DNA of 64,000 nucleotides, from assembly GCF_932276165.1 (NCBI RefSeq), contig NC_064009.1, positions 2,542,001-2,606,000 on the forward strand. The letters are read 5' to 3'. Both the position numbers and the translations under genes were made by a program. Below, piece after piece: positions 46,785 to 58,194 of this stretch; position 1 is the stretch's first letter, and each line of letters starts with the position of its first letter. Source of the stretch: Plutella xylostella. Its lineage: Eukaryota; Arthropoda; Insecta; Lepidoptera; Plutellidae. The notes under the pieces are model-generated. The model did not search any database and was not told the DNA's origin. It saw nothing but the letters and a program-made list of their open reading frames with translations.

Positions 46785-46985
46785 AGTTTCTGAGGCCCCA
46801 ATTTTTTCAAACATTTAATTTAAAATTTGAACTAAATATTTACGTTTTTTGTTGGTAGTATACTGATCCGCTGAAAGATTTACTTCAATAATACAGACCG
46901 CGTCGTTAAGATATTTTTTTACAAATTTTATGCTATGTCCCCTGGAGCTTTTTCATTGCTCGTGAGCGTAGCAGTAGAAAACTAA
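46785..46985. repeat. Degenerate family D element
   Basis: CCAATTTTTTCAAACATT, TATTTACGTTTTTTGTTGG, ATTTACTTCAATAATACAG and GAGCTTTTTCATTGCTCGTG align in order with 32757-32941. The right inverted end is the better preserved. Confidence 0.6.
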
Positions 46986-47989
46986 CCATAAGTGTATCAT
47001 TACGGCTGTATGGATGCCACGTAGATTTGTAGTTTCGAAAAGATATATCGGTTAGTTTGATATGGTGAGTGTCGGAAGTCTGTAAGGTGAGAACAGGTTA
47101 TTGATCAATAGATCATAATATCTCTAGCGCTTTGGCAAATTTCGGCACGTGTATTGCTGGAGAGAGGCAGAAACTAATATTGTTAGCTTGAACCAATGGT
47201 TTGCTTTATATCTCGAGCTTTACTTGCAGGCAATTTATATTCATCATAAATTAGGCTTCACAGCTTTATTCGAGGTGATTTAGAGTTTACATACTGTAGA
47301 AATTCTAAATATATTATGTTTTAATAATAAAATCAATGATTGTTTTGTAAATAACAATATTTATTTATGAAATATTTCGAGCCGTATCGCCGTTTTGTAA
47401 TGATTGTGTACTTAAAACATTCTAAAACGGCGTTTTTTTTGCAAAATTTTAATGCTTATGTAAGAAATCAAATAAAGCTACATAAACTGTAATTAGTAAT
47501 CTTACGGAATTCTGACAGTTATCAATTTTAGACAAATCAGAGATCACAAACCTTTTTGGGCTGGGCACTTTTTCAGTACGAGTCTGGACATCTGAGACTA
47601 TAATATATATTTTTTTGTCCCTGTATCCATTTTATTAAGTGCGGCGCTCCAAATTAAAAGGGGATTTACCTACGGTGAGAAATAATTACCGTACCTAAAT
47701 ATATCACAAACAGTGAAAAATACAATTAAAGATAATCTCAAATTATCTTATATAATTATCGCTGTCGTAGAAAATATATCTAAAAACAACTAACTAGTAA
47801 TTCTTTTTGAAACGGTAGCCGTAGTACGCTGATGTCAGGCCGATGTTGCGTTCGTATTTGAATAGAGGTGATAGCTATCACCATAAAGTATCACATCATA
47901 GCACTTCCACGTCCATATCTTGAAAACTCACTAACCGATTTTGATGAAACCTACACTTGGTTCCTACGGTCGGAGGATCCTCCCTTTGC
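46986..47989. other. Intergenic, nothing recognised
   Basis: AT-rich sequence without coding exon or clear repeat ends. Confidence 0.5.
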
Positions 47990-48230
47990 CATGGGGAAGC
48001 GCCTCCAGCATCTCCATACTGCCTTCCTAAGCTTGGACCATTTCCCACCACGCTGGTCCACTGCGGTGTTGGTGGGTTCACATATTTAGATGTTTTCCTT
48101 CTCTTCGTAAGAGCGATGGTATACATTGTACTTAAATTCAAAGAACTCATTGTTACCTACATGTCAGCGCCGAGATTCGAACCCGCATCTCTTGCTTGAG
48201 AAGCGGGCGCTTACCCGACTGAGCCAGTTG
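47990..48230 (-). repeat. SINE, family 2, minus strand
   Basis: The complement carries a tRNA-like head (TGGCTCAGTCGGGTAAGCGC, GCGGGTTCGAATCTCGGCGC) and the same body as 43259-43591 (GAGCGATGGTATACATTGTA in plus orientation; CTAAGCTTGGACCATTTCCC). Confidence 0.85.
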
Positions 48231-48415
48231 GACTCGCGCACTGAGTGTTCCGTACAAGTCTACTTAATTACCTGAGGTAGTTTTCCTTTTAATTTCATCA
48301 TAATTATGTACATCTATACGAAATATCAGGGTTTCTTTTTTTCCTTTTGAGGTACGGAACCCTCAAAAAGAATAGTGACAATCGGTTCAATCGTTTCGGA
48401 GATATGCGTGGACAA
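48229..48415. repeat. Short relative of the 41945-42541 repeat
   Basis: GGACTCGCGCACTGAGTGTTCCGTAC at its left and GAGGTACGGAACCCTCAAAAAG at its right are the inverted GGTTCCGTAC motif seen at 41975-42541, with a different, shorter middle. Confidence 0.5.
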
Positions 48416-48699
48416 ACATACATACCAACAAGCATATATAAACATACATAGGTACATAAACATTTATAAAATTTTGGATATTTGTTTATTAGCCCTAATA
48501 TATTGTCATATGTCAATATGGTGCAGTTCCAATAATCTTACATACATACCGAACATATATGTACTTACCGAAAAGACAATCTTTTTTTGAAATTGATTAA
48601 AAAGGTTTATTATCCCTGAATTTAGTAGGAAGTGATGCCATGCTAAAGAATAAAATAAAGCAATTAAAATTAATTCGATACATTGGTCGTGAGTCGTGA

Positions 48700-48940
48700 T
48701 CCTACTTCATATTATAAATGCGAAAGTTTGTAAGAGTATGTGTGTATGTATGTATGTATGTGTGTATGTTTGTTATTTCTTCACGTCAAAACGGCTGAAC
48801 CGATTTTAATGAAATTTGGAATGGACTGGAAACATGGAATGTTTAGCTGACACCCTGGATTAACACATATATTACTTTTTATCGCGGAATTCCCACGGGA
48901 AAACATATTAAGGCGAAGCGAAACTCGCGGGAACAGCTAT
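48700..48940 (+). mobile_element. Short Helitron-like element, Lep1-type, degenerate
   Basis: Shares TATTATAAATGCGAAAG, TTAATGAAATTTGG, CGGAATTCCCACGGGAAAA and GGCGAAGCGAAACTCGCGGG with the copies at 52082, 59932 and 61831. It includes a TATG/TGTG microsatellite (48740-48770). The 3' CTAGT is changed (AGCTATTA). Confidence 0.8.
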
Positions 48941-50220
48941 TATATTGAAATATTTGTTATTTTTGTATTGAGCAAGTAAATATTTAGATTTATCTTTTTG
49001 TATAAAAATATTAAGAAAAAATTATTGCCCAGAAATGGATCGCAATTTTTCCTTTTTTCGGTAAAGAACTTTTTTAGTAGCATCACTTATAAAATGTCAG
49101 AATTCTTTCCAATTAAAAATTAGAGATTACATTATTTCTCATTTCCAATAAGCCTGCTTAGCACATGCTGACAAAGTTAGAATTACGACCAGTTCAATAG
49201 ACTGGTCGATCGACTGGTCGATGTCAATCATGATAAGTGCACTACTTGGCCAAGTCAAGTTTGTTACCGTGCATCGGATTGTTGGCTAATCAAATATTGG
49301 TGGACCAGCCCTGGGCACTTGTGCGGCTATGTGATATATTATGTACAATGGAAGTGCAGCAGGTATTATGTACCATCGGGAAATCCATGCTGTACATGGT
49401 AAAGATAAAGATAAAGATAAAATACTCTTTATTGCACACAAACAGAAACAGAGTTACAAACAAGAAAAGAAAATAAATAGCACAATCGGCGGCCTTATTA
49501 CTAAAAGTAATCTCTCATGGTATATTTAATAGAAAATTTTAACAAAATTTTTACGTTTTCAGTTGGTAATATTCTGTTGAGCTTTTAAATGTACTTCAAA
49601 ACTGTAGACGGCGTCATTAGGCTAGCCTTTTCCGCTCAGGAATAACTTGGTGATTTTCTAACTAGAACTTTTTCATTGCTCGTGAGTGTATAAACAAATG
49701 TTCATTAAATAATCGCTATACGTGTGTTGCTTAAAAAAATCCAACTACAGCGAAGCAAACTGTTAGAAAAAAAGAAGGTATAACACTCCTGAACCCTATT
49801 TAATTCTTATGCCGCACGAATTAACAATGCTAATATGTCCAAAGTGTTACGTTTAGCAAGACCTCCTTCAGCGGTATGGTAGCCTTGTCTAAAATAACAA
49901 TAATAATTAATTTTCTTGATTGACAAGTCACGCATCTTTATCAGGAAGTTATCAAACACGCAAAGGTTCTGTTTGATTTTTATCGTTAGCAAATTAAGTA
50001 CCCAATTTATTCGTCAAATAACATGGAAATACTTTTTACGTTTTAGTTGATTCTCAGAAGAAAAATAAGGTAGGTACTTACCCGTATTTTTTTAATTAAC
50101 TTAAGTTTGTAAATATTGAATTTCTTTGAACTATATTGATGATTATAATCGCATAAACAAAAACTCTCGTAGCCAATAGCCACGTAGTATGTTTACTATT
50201 CTTTAACCCTTTTACCAGTA
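48941..50220. other. Intergenic with repeat fragments
   Basis: Holds a family D-type right end (about 49520-49690: TTTTAAATGTACTTCAAAAC, GAACTTTTTCATTGCTCGTG, AGTGTA) and, at 49398-49465, an AAAGAT microsatellite beside TACTCTTTATTGCACAC. The latter looks like a minus-strand LINE 3' end. No gene seen. Confidence 0.45.
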
Positions 50221-50360
50221 GTACGGTCAGCTGCATAAGTTGTTATACACTTCTGTACCTTGTCAAACTGACGAACCGTCAATGCTTCAATGAATGGATA
50301 GGCGGTTTGTTAGATTGACAAGGTTCGAAAGTGTATAGCTACTTATGCAGCTGACTGTAC
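50221..50360. mobile_element. Foldback MITE
   Basis: Inverted arms GTACGGTCAGCTGCATAAGT and CTTATGCAGCTGACTGTAC, with inner pairing of CCTTGTCAAACTGAC and TTAGATTGACAAGG. About 140 bases, non-coding. Confidence 0.85.
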
Positions 50361-50478
50361 CTAGTCGAAATCTGGCGACCATATTTGGAACTTTCCGTTA
50401 TTAACTCAAGGACCAAAACCAATAAAATATTCTATTTTCTATACCGTTTTAAAGGTTAACCCTTTTTAAGTTCCAAAG

Positions 50479-50560
50479 GCACGTAGCAACTGCGTAGCGG
50501 CTGCGTAGCGTTTCGTAGCACGTCGTAGCTGCCTACGCCGCGCCGTAGCCCGTAGCGCAA
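50479..50560. repeat. Degenerate GTAGC-rich microrepeat
   Basis: Seven GTAGC words, mostly as TGCGTAGC or CCGTAGC, in about 80 GC-rich bases within AT-rich sequence. Origin unknown. Confidence 0.6.
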
Positions 50561-50639
50561 TGCGGAAAGAAAATTGACGTCTTATCCCTTTTCAAAGGGC
50601 ACCAATTTACACAGAGTGTTGAAAAAACTGGTAAGTATA

Positions 50640-50842
50640 GTTTAGTAAGTATAGTAGCCGTTAATGATTGGTCTAAAGAAGACTGAAACAGAGGAGTGTT
50701 TTAAGTTGGATCAGATTATCTGAGTGATTAGACACTAGACAGGTATTGAATAGATGAGGAAAGCTGAGGGTAGGTTGTTGCGCTCCTTTAGAGGGGTTTG
50801 TGGCCAATAGTGGACGATTACGAGCTGATGATGATGGTTTGC
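50640..50842 (+). repeat. 3' end of a LINE-type repeat, second copy
   Basis: TTGCGCTCCTTTAGAGG, GGCCAATAGTGGACGATTAC and the ATGATGATGG tail parallel 31738-31884. Confidence 0.6.
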
Positions 50843-51803
50843 ATATGTTTCTTTGTTTATTAATTCATAGTAGTTCACCTGTTTAAAAAGTAATAAGTTC
50901 AATTTTGTTGCCTGATTGTTTACTTAAATCTTCAATGCGTAGATCATTCTGAATGAATAACAAAATTGTACTTATCTTACTTACTTAATTCAAACTAAAA
51001 TATTGTGATTTCCATTAAATACTAAATAAATTTCATTACTTAAATATGTGGAAATTAAATATAAAATTAACATTTTATTATGTTAATTAAAAGCAGCTGG
51101 AAGCGTTTTGGTAATTAATTTTAATTTCAACAAACGAATAGTTTCGTAAATGATTTAAAAACATTAGCAAATACTACAATATCTATGACTGAAAATATAA
51201 AAATATAGGTAGGTACTTATAATATGAAATTCATTCGAAAATTAAAGTTGTGATATTATTTTCTTATTTGAAATGAATGAAAAATTCTAAGATGTCGTAC
51301 CACTTCAATGTTACAAAGACGTTTCTTTAGCACAGCATCCAGTTCTTATATTAAAAAACACCGTTGGTTACAAAGAATATTTTGTTGCCCTAATCCAATA
51401 AACTTTTGTTGTTGTTGGCACCTGCAACTTGCTTTTTGTTACTGTTGCGAAGTTGTCAGACTACGTAATCTACTGGTAAAACGTTCGATCGTTAAAATTC
51501 AAAATAAAATGCCAATTAAATATTTTTACACAGAAAGCCGACAAACTCTAATTGGCTTCCAAGCTCCGACCACAGACATTGTGGTCATCTCCATTTAAAA
51601 TGGAGCCTCAAATTATTTACTCCAAAATACGCCTTCAGGCTCCAACTTTAAAAGCACTTTTTGCAATAGCTGCAAGCCTGGAACGGCATCGGTTGAAATG
51701 TGAACCGTAAGAAAACGACTTTAAAGTACAGAGTCGAATGAAATAATTAGCAAGTAAAGTGAACCATATTTTAGTGCAGTAATAAGTAGAAGGTAATAAG
51801 ACC
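50843..51803. other. Intergenic, no gene called
   Basis: The plus-strand frame at 51308-51598 (96 codons) has no recognisable domain, an unusual run of Cys/Trp residues, and no splice context. It is treated as chance. The remainder is AT-rich and featureless. Confidence 0.4.
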
Positions 51804-51972
51804 TAAAGGCCTCTACACACCAAAGCCGCTGACCCGGCGGCATAGCCCGGCGGCCTAGTGCCGGCGGGTTAACATAGTACAAAATGAGGCATGATTGTAC
51901 AAAATGAAGTCGGCGGGTTGAGCCGGCGGCCTGAGCCGCCGGGTCAGCGGCTTTGGTGTGTAGAGGCCTTTA
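51804..51972. mobile_element. GC-rich foldback MITE
   Basis: Arms AAAGGCCTCTACACACCAAA and the complement TTTGGTGTGTAGAGGCCTTT continue into GCCGCTGACCCGGCGGC against GCCGCCGGGTCAGCGGC. The loop contains two close repeats of GTACAAAATGA. Much richer in GC than its surroundings. Confidence 0.88.
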
Positions 51973-52081
51973 AAACTAAAGAAAAACGATTTACTATTAC
52001 AAATTTCACAGGGAATTTTGTTACCATGTTCTCTTTTGAGAGTTTTGAGTAACGACCAGCTACCGTACCACCACCGGCACA

Positions 52082-52289
52082 TCCTTACTAATATTATAAA
52101 TGCGAAAGTAACTGTGTCTGTCTGTCTGTCTGTCTGTTACTCTTTCACGCAAAAACTACTGAACGGATTTGAATGAAATTTGGTATACATATGGTATAGA
52201 CCCTGGGAAATAACATAAGCTACTTTTTATCCCGGAATTCCCACGGGAAAACTTTTTAAGGCGAAGCGAAGCTCGCGGGGACAGCTAGT
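52082..52289 (+). mobile_element. Helitron-like element, Lep1-type
   Basis: Begins TCCTTACTAATATTATAAAT, has a GTCT microsatellite (52117-52137), GAACGGATTTGAATGAAATT, CGGAATTCCCACGGGAAAAC, a palindrome GCGAAGCGAAGCTCGCGGGG near the 3' end, and terminates in CTAGT. TC start, subterminal hairpin and CTAG end followed by T are Helitron hallmarks. Confidence 0.88.
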
Positions 52290-52291
52290 AA

Positions 52292-52403
52292 GCAATTTAA
52301 AATCCTTAAGCAGCGTCGCTCGCCTTTCAACCATCTGTCGGATCCATACAAGTTAAGTCAAGTTTGACAGGCGAGCGACGTTGCTTATGGATTGTTAATT
52401 GCT
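52292..52403. mobile_element. Short foldback MITE next to the Helitron
   Basis: Arms GCAATTTAAAATCCTTAAGC then GTCGCTCGCC, and GGCGAGCGAC then GCTTATGGATTGTTAATTGC. About 112 bases. Starts two bases after the Helitron terminus. Confidence 0.75.
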
Positions 52404-53229
52404 AATCTTCGGTGGTAGTAACGCTACTCGTGATACCGGTTCTCCTTACTTTTTATCCAAGAACATATCTCGACAAAACTTGCCAAAACCCGTGGGCTAA
52501 ACCCAGTTTGAATATTCCTCAAACTACGAGTTGGGGGCTGCTCGGTAATGGAGTACTAATGGAATTGTAACAGGCTAAAGCGGACTGTAACTAACGTAAA
52601 GCCCATATGCGTACGCTCACCCAGGAGTGCAGTGAAAAATGTATTTTGGTTTCATTAAAAACTAGTTAGAAACTTATTGTTGAAGTGCAAATGAAGTAGG
52701 TATTATCTGAAGACAGTATTGCTATAAAAAGGTTAGAATAGGTTTAAAACGAGTTTATGCGGAGGAGGATACTTGACATAAGTACTAACGTCGGTCGGTC
52801 TAGTTTCAGTGGTAAGATCGTAAGCATAATTATGTTTGTGTAAGGTGAAAGGTGTAAGAATTCCAGATACTAATTTACTTTAAAAAACTTTTAATTTCCA
52901 ATCTTTCACCGTCTGAGCATTTCTATTTACCCAACGTATTTGTAAAAGCGAGCATCGAGCGTTATACAAAGGCGACACTATAAACTTGGTTAATTAACAA
53001 GGAATGTTGTTGAACGCGTCTTTAGCATCGCGGAAGTAATTAAGGCTTTAGGGCCAGGGTCCAGTGAAGACGGCGACAGCTTAGTGAAACTGCGGGATAA
53101 ATCAGGAGATGCGGAGAAATGACCGTTGGGTATACGTTTCAGCTACGGAGGATCTTGCAACATTTAAACATAACTCACTCCAAAAAACTTTTATAAAACG
53201 CGACCATATTTAGAATAAATACTTTCAAT
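52404..53229. other. Intergenic, nothing recognised
   Basis: No coding exon or clear repeat ends. The stretch at 53040-53170 may be older LINE leader sequence but cannot be assigned. Confidence 0.4.
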
Positions 53230-54657
53230 ATTGAACTCATACAAAGTCACTGCAAACAGTTTACATCTAATCATCAGCATGGATTCTTTGAAGCTAGATC
53301 CACAAACACTAATTTGGTAACCTTCGAGAGCATCCTATCGGAGACCATAGATTCCCACGGACAAGCAGATGTGATATACACTGATTTTTGCAAAGCTTTC
53401 GATCGAGTATCACATAAAATTCTCGTCAGAAAGCTGGAATGCTTTGGATTTGCGGGTCCATTATTGAAATGGTTAGAATCGTATCTCAGTAATCGTAGTT
53501 TCTATGTTGTTGTTAACGGATACGCTTCTGAATGTAATCAAATTAGCTCTGGAGTTCCGCAAGGTTCACATATTGGTCCGATTTTGTTTAACTTATTTAT
53601 CAATGATCTACCACTATGCTTTTCTAATTCCATTCCTTTTATGTATGCCGACGACCTTAAAATTGTCAGAATAATTGAGTCTCTAGAGGACTCAATTTTG
53701 CTACAGAATGATCTAAGTATTTTGTGCGAATGGTGTGAAAGAAACGGAATGCAGTTGAATCCCTCTAAGTGCTACCATGTAAAATTTACTAGGAAACATA
53801 ACGTTATTAATTCAAATTATCAAATAAGTAATTCCCCGTTAGAAGAACTTGAAATTATTAAGGACCTAGGAGTTTTCTTTGATAAAAAACTATCCTTTGT
53901 TCCTCAAATAGATAGTGTTTGCAAGAGAGCATCCAGGATGTTAGGCTTCGTAATTAGAAATTCAAAACAATTTAAAAAGGCTAAAACCAAGATAACATTG
54001 TATTACTCACTCGTTCGAAGCATCTTGGAATATGCCTCGGTTGTGTGGAGACCACACTACGCTACCCACGCATTGCGGCTGGAACGAGTTCAAAAAAGGT
54101 TTGTACGACATCTACTTTACTCGGAAGGCATGGCTAAGAAAATAAAGTCCTACAACGAAGCGCTAAAACACTATAAAATGGTCCCAATTTCCAAAAGATT
54201 TGAACTTATTGATATGTCATTCCTATTTAAATTATTTAATAACAAAATCAACTGTCCGCAACTGCTTTCTAAATTCAACTTCAGAATACCTCGTACAATT
54301 CCTCGTAGGCCCGTCACGCCACTCTACCCTCCCTTAAGGAAGACAGTTCTTGGGGCCAACTCGGCAATTCCACGCTTGTGCAAGCTACTTAATCATCATA
54401 GTGGATCTATAGATATTTTCGCAACCACAATAACTAATATACGAAAAAGTATTTTTAAGTAAACTTTTTATATGTAACAACTTACTTCATTTGTTAATAA
54501 CTTAAGTAGTAGTCACTAGGCACCTTTATTATTAGGCATGCTGTGTTTATTCTTAAGTAGGTAGTGTATTTAGCCCTATTATTTAAAAGTATGTGTGAAT
54601 GTACCTGATACACTATCTGTGAATAAACCTTAATAAATAAATAAATAAATAAATAAC
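53230..54657 (+). mobile_element. 5'-truncated jockey/CR1-group LINE
   Basis: Contains a reverse transcriptase frame up to 54462, about 195 bases of 3' sequence and an AAAT repeat tail (about 54632-54655). No endonuclease domain is present, so it is a typical 5'-truncated insertion. The exact 5' border is not defined. Confidence 0.8.
53279..54462 (+). pseudogene. Jockey-type reverse transcriptase, partial
   Basis: The frame is readable from about 53279 (QHGFFEARSTNTNLV). The nominal start at 53314 is a TTG within the domain, not a real start. Reverse transcriptase motifs: IYTDFCKAFDRVSH, SGVPQGSHIGPILFNLFIND and the catalytic FMYADDLKI, then LNPSKC and IKDLGVFFDKKL, followed by a thumb region (LEYASVVWRPHYATH, LERVQKRFVRHLL). 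It ends at a normal stop. No internal stops over more than 380 codons, so the copy is fairly young. Upstream in-frame stops show the truncation. Confidence 0.88.
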
Positions 54658-55045
54658 AAACTTTAAAGAATGTTGTATAAAAAGCGTTAACTTGCGATTT
54701 TTTATTTGGGTAAACTTTTATAACTGACCCAATAACGTAGAGTATGAGAGATGTAAATTAAAAGTTCAGTTTCAGGGAAACTGTAAGGATTTCAACATTG
54801 AAGAATAATTAAAAGGCTTATCCAAGAATAAGTAGCCTCTAGAATTAAAGCAAGCCATACACATCGTCAGTACATTACATTTTATCTATATACCTACCTA
54901 CCTTACACAAACACTGTCTCACCCACTATTTATTTATTTCTTTCCACAATTATAACCTATGTAATTATTAATATTTTATCACATATCACAACTCATCATA
55001 ATTAATATATATATACCAACTTCGCGTTCGTGACTGAGGTCAACA
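54658..55045. other. Intergenic, nothing recognised
   Basis: AT-rich sequence without coding exon or clear repeat ends. Confidence 0.5.
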
Positions 55046-55260
55046 CAAGGGCCAGCTGAAAACCAGCGCTGTGGCCTCACTGTCCATAGCATATGCTGAG
55101 CTGGTGCCGTTTTGACACTCTGGACAGCAACCTTTATTTGTTTTGTTTGTTATGTATTAAGTATTCTCTTTATTTTGTTGTTGTTTCTTTTTCTCTCTTT
55201 TTTTGTCTTATTATTCTGTCTCAGTGTGTCAAATAAATGTAAGATACATTTTCTTTCTTT
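55046..55260 (+). repeat. Dispersed repeat, copy 2
   Basis: GGGCCAGCTGAAAACCAGCG, CATATGCTGAGCTGGTGCCG, CTCTGGACAGCAACC and TCAGTGTGTCAAATAAATGT match 12417-12560 in order. The AATAAA near the end suggests a retrotransposon 3' terminus. Confidence 0.65.
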
Positions 55261-55937
55261 CAGTAATGAAACTGATATCAGTTTCGTAACTATTTCTCAT
55301 TTTCGCTACTCTTTCTTAGTCCCGTAACTATTTCAAAGCTTCGTAACAATTTCAGGTTTCATAACAGTGAATTATATTCTGAATAATCTCTATATTCTGT
55401 CACATCTCACTCGCCTCGCACCCGTGCCGTGGAGGGGCGCCCCACGATGCAGCCGACGATGTAATCACTGAGTAATTCAATCTCGGCTCCTAATAGCAAA
55501 CTGTTCAGGTGAGCATTGTACATACGCATTTTAATTAAAAATATATTTTTGCAAAGTATAATTATTTACTTTAAATATAGATACATAGAATAAAAAACAA
55601 TAATAAAATTAACAAGTTGTAAGTTAATTACGGTACAAAATGAGGTCTTATCACTTAAAACGCTCTCTGCCAAACAACCTTAGCATGGACGGACTAAGAT
55701 ATTTATATGCATACTACTAAAATGCAATATAATATTTATAGGCGGGCAAATGAGATGGGAAACCTTACTTTGATTACAAACAAATCTACATATTTAAATA
55801 AACAGTGAAACCTGTTATTCGGTATCTTCTTCAGTAATATGACTACAACAAAGAGTCTTGGCAATGTAAAAATTTTTTCTACACTTTTATGTCGTGTTGT
55901 AACTTTATAGAAATAACCGCACAGATTACTTAAGTAG
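55261..55937. other. Intergenic, nothing recognised
   Basis: AT-rich with a short GC-rich part at 55400-55470. No supported feature. Confidence 0.45.
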
Positions 55938-56145
55938 TTAGGCCCGGGTCTCCTATTTACTCCGTAGGTCGCGTCAAGTGTCACCGCCGTAGGCCGCGTC
56001 ACGATACTCACTACATCTACGCGCCAAACGTCGGCGTGTGAGGGAGACCGCACCAGTACATTCTATAGTGAGCATCGTGACGCGGCCTACGGCGTGACGT
56101 GACGCTGGACTCGACCTGCGGCGTAAATAGGAGACCCAGGCCTTA
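55938..56145. mobile_element. GC-rich foldback MITE
   Basis: Left end TAGGCCCGGGTCTCCTATTTA, right end complement TAAATAGGAGACCCAGGCCTTA. The inner parts pair as GCCGTAGGCCGCGTCACGAT against ATCGTGACGCGGCCTACGGC. Overlapping minus-strand open frames here are by-products. Confidence 0.85.
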
Positions 56146-56689
56146 GCAATACATTTAAGTATTTGCATCTCTGGTTGACTGCAAGGGCCAATGTAAGTAT
56201 CTGTTACTTATAGATCGATACAGTGAAACCCAGCCATTAGACTTCCTAGTAATATTATAGGGACTGCCTCGCCTGCAGTCACGGAAAACCAATTTAACCT
56301 CTTTGTACGTGATTCGAGTAACAAAGAGACGCTAGCTGAGTTACCCTTATCAAGCATTTCAATATTTTAGCGATGGTTATACGTTTCAAAAATCGAAGCT
56401 GAAAGAGTCCAATAATCATTGAACGGTTAGTGAGACATCTTGAGTTAAGTACAAAGAAAAAATGTATGACAATATTTTCCTAATGTTATTATAAAAAACA
56501 CTTAAAAAAATCACCACTCGAACAAAAGAAAACAACAATGAATCAGTTGAACAAAGAATAAACACAGTTGATGGATTTACTGTACAATTTACGACCACAG
56601 AACTTTAACGTTAGCCAATCAGTCAGGGACTAGGCTGACTTGTACACTACAAACAGAATAAATAATTATATGTGTGAAGGATATTGTAT
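56146..56689. other. Intergenic, nothing recognised
   Basis: AT-rich sequence without coding exon or clear repeat ends. Confidence 0.5.
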
Positions 56690-56860
56690 ATTTACTTATT
56701 TATTTATACTTTATTGCACAATATACTAAAGTAATAATGTACAATCAGGTGGACTTAATGCTAAAAGCATTTTCTGCCAGTCAACCTGTGGGAGGTACAA
56801 GATAAAAAAAGTATGGGTGTGCAAAAAAAAAAAAAAAGATCAAAACATAATTATGAGTGA
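56690..56860 (-). repeat. Probable LINE 3' fragment
   Basis: TTATACTTTATTGCACAA is the complement of a GTGCAATAAA-type 3' end, followed by an internal block with GTCAACCTGTGGGAGGTACA and an A-run at 56823-56838. Similar TTTATTGCACA ends occur near 49425. Class uncertain. Confidence 0.4.
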
Positions 56861-56949
56861 AGTGCCTATTAATAATAATATCTAAACCCTAAAACTAAGT
56901 AAATAAATATATACCTACTTAACTTACTTACATACCTACTTAATTACGC

Positions 56950-57160
56950 CAAAATGGCGTTAGATTGGAATCCGCCGCAGGGCAGACGGCGCAAAGGGCG
57001 ACCTGCAATAACTTGGAGGCGATCCATTCTCAGCGACCTCAATGCCGTCGGAATCTCCTGGGACGAAGCCAAAGAAAGAGCCCAGGACAGGAACGTCTGG
57101 AGAAGAACTGTGGAGGCCCTATGCTCCTCGTGGAGTTAGAGGAATTAATGATGATGATGT
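56950..57160 (+). pseudogene. RTE LINE 3' end fragment
   Basis: Encodes LDWNPPQGRRRKGRPAITWRR and VWRRTVEALCSSWS. This parallels the C-terminal end of the LINE at 38742-39971 (LDWNPQGKRKRGRP, WRRSIDAEM, IWRTVVSALC). It ends with stop, GGAATTA and an ATGATGATGATG tail. It is a 5'-truncated copy of a different subfamily. Confidence 0.85.
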
Positions 57161-57281
57161 AACTTACTTCCAATAATACTTAACATACTCACACTCTAGA
57201 GCTTGATGCAAAAAGGGTATACTTATTGCTTTTCCGCAATATGGCGAGGGTTTTTATATTCCTGGTTTGGCCATTTAAGAC

Positions 57282-57341
57282 AGTTTGACATAGACTAACA
57301 TAGACTACTATGTAGTAGTATGTAGTAGTCTATGTCAAACT
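57282..57341. repeat. Small perfect hairpin
   Basis: AGTTTGACATAGACTA pairs with TAGTCTATGTCAAACT, with TAGTAG and ACATAGACTAC repeats in between. About 60 bases. Confidence 0.8.
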
Positions 57342-58194
57342 TCTCTTCACACCACTTCACACTATTATTTCACGCTTCCACTTAGGGACACCTACACTTT
57401 TTTTTCTCTACTAGTAGTTCACTTTCATGAAAAGTGGCTGATATTACAAAAATGGTTCTCAGCACTCAACTTTAGAGGTAGTGTGCTACACCCGGTACAC
57501 ATTTTCATGAAATTCGTGAATATTTCCTAAACGACCACCACATTTCCTGAAATTCTCTAATATTCCTAAACGACCGACGGTTGCGGCCGCAACGACGAAT
57601 CATTTGCAAGTCCTGTATTTTATGTAAGGTACAGTCGAGCATAAACTACAGGCTGTTCCAAAAATGGCATATCCTAATAACGTTGACAAAAGAAGGGGGA
57701 AACGACGATTTTCCGGATGACGATGAAAAAAAAATGGCTTTAATTATGTTTTATTGTTATCTGACACACGGCTCTGTTGTGCAGTTTTATATTGTATTAT
57801 TATTTAGGTACTATTTAGTTACCTATATAAATATAAAATATTGTTACTTTTTGTACCCGTTCAACTACGTTGTCGACACGGATAGATAGATACACATTAA
57901 CCCATGCATCAAACTTATAACGTCTTCTATTTCGGGCGAGTGGTAATGTTAACTATACAAAATTGCTCTAGAATAATTATGTAAACATCGGCCCGCCCGT
58001 GTCTGCCTATGACAATAACTTTTGCAGGAAATTACAACCGCAGAATAACGACACTGCTAATGATATCTAATTTAAACAGGATTTCTGAAATAACCAGGTC
58101 GGTGGTCATGGAAATATATTTTCACTGAACTAAATTCTGAACAAACATAGTTCGAAAACCGCAGGAGAATTAACATCTGCATTGCGCAGGCAAC
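57342..58194. other. Intergenic, no gene called
   Basis: The plus-strand frame 57581-57889 lacks recognisable motifs. A CCTAAACGACC word occurs twice (about 57529 and 57568) and also near 5416, hinting at an old dispersed repeat. Nothing else seen. Confidence 0.4.

Noticed and set aside
51308..51598. 96-codon plus-strand frame
   Set aside because: No recognisable domain, no splice signals and odd composition. Chance is the simplest explanation.
57581..57889. 102-codon plus-strand frame
   Set aside because: No conserved motif, and it runs through AT-rich sequence with a poly-A-like stretch.
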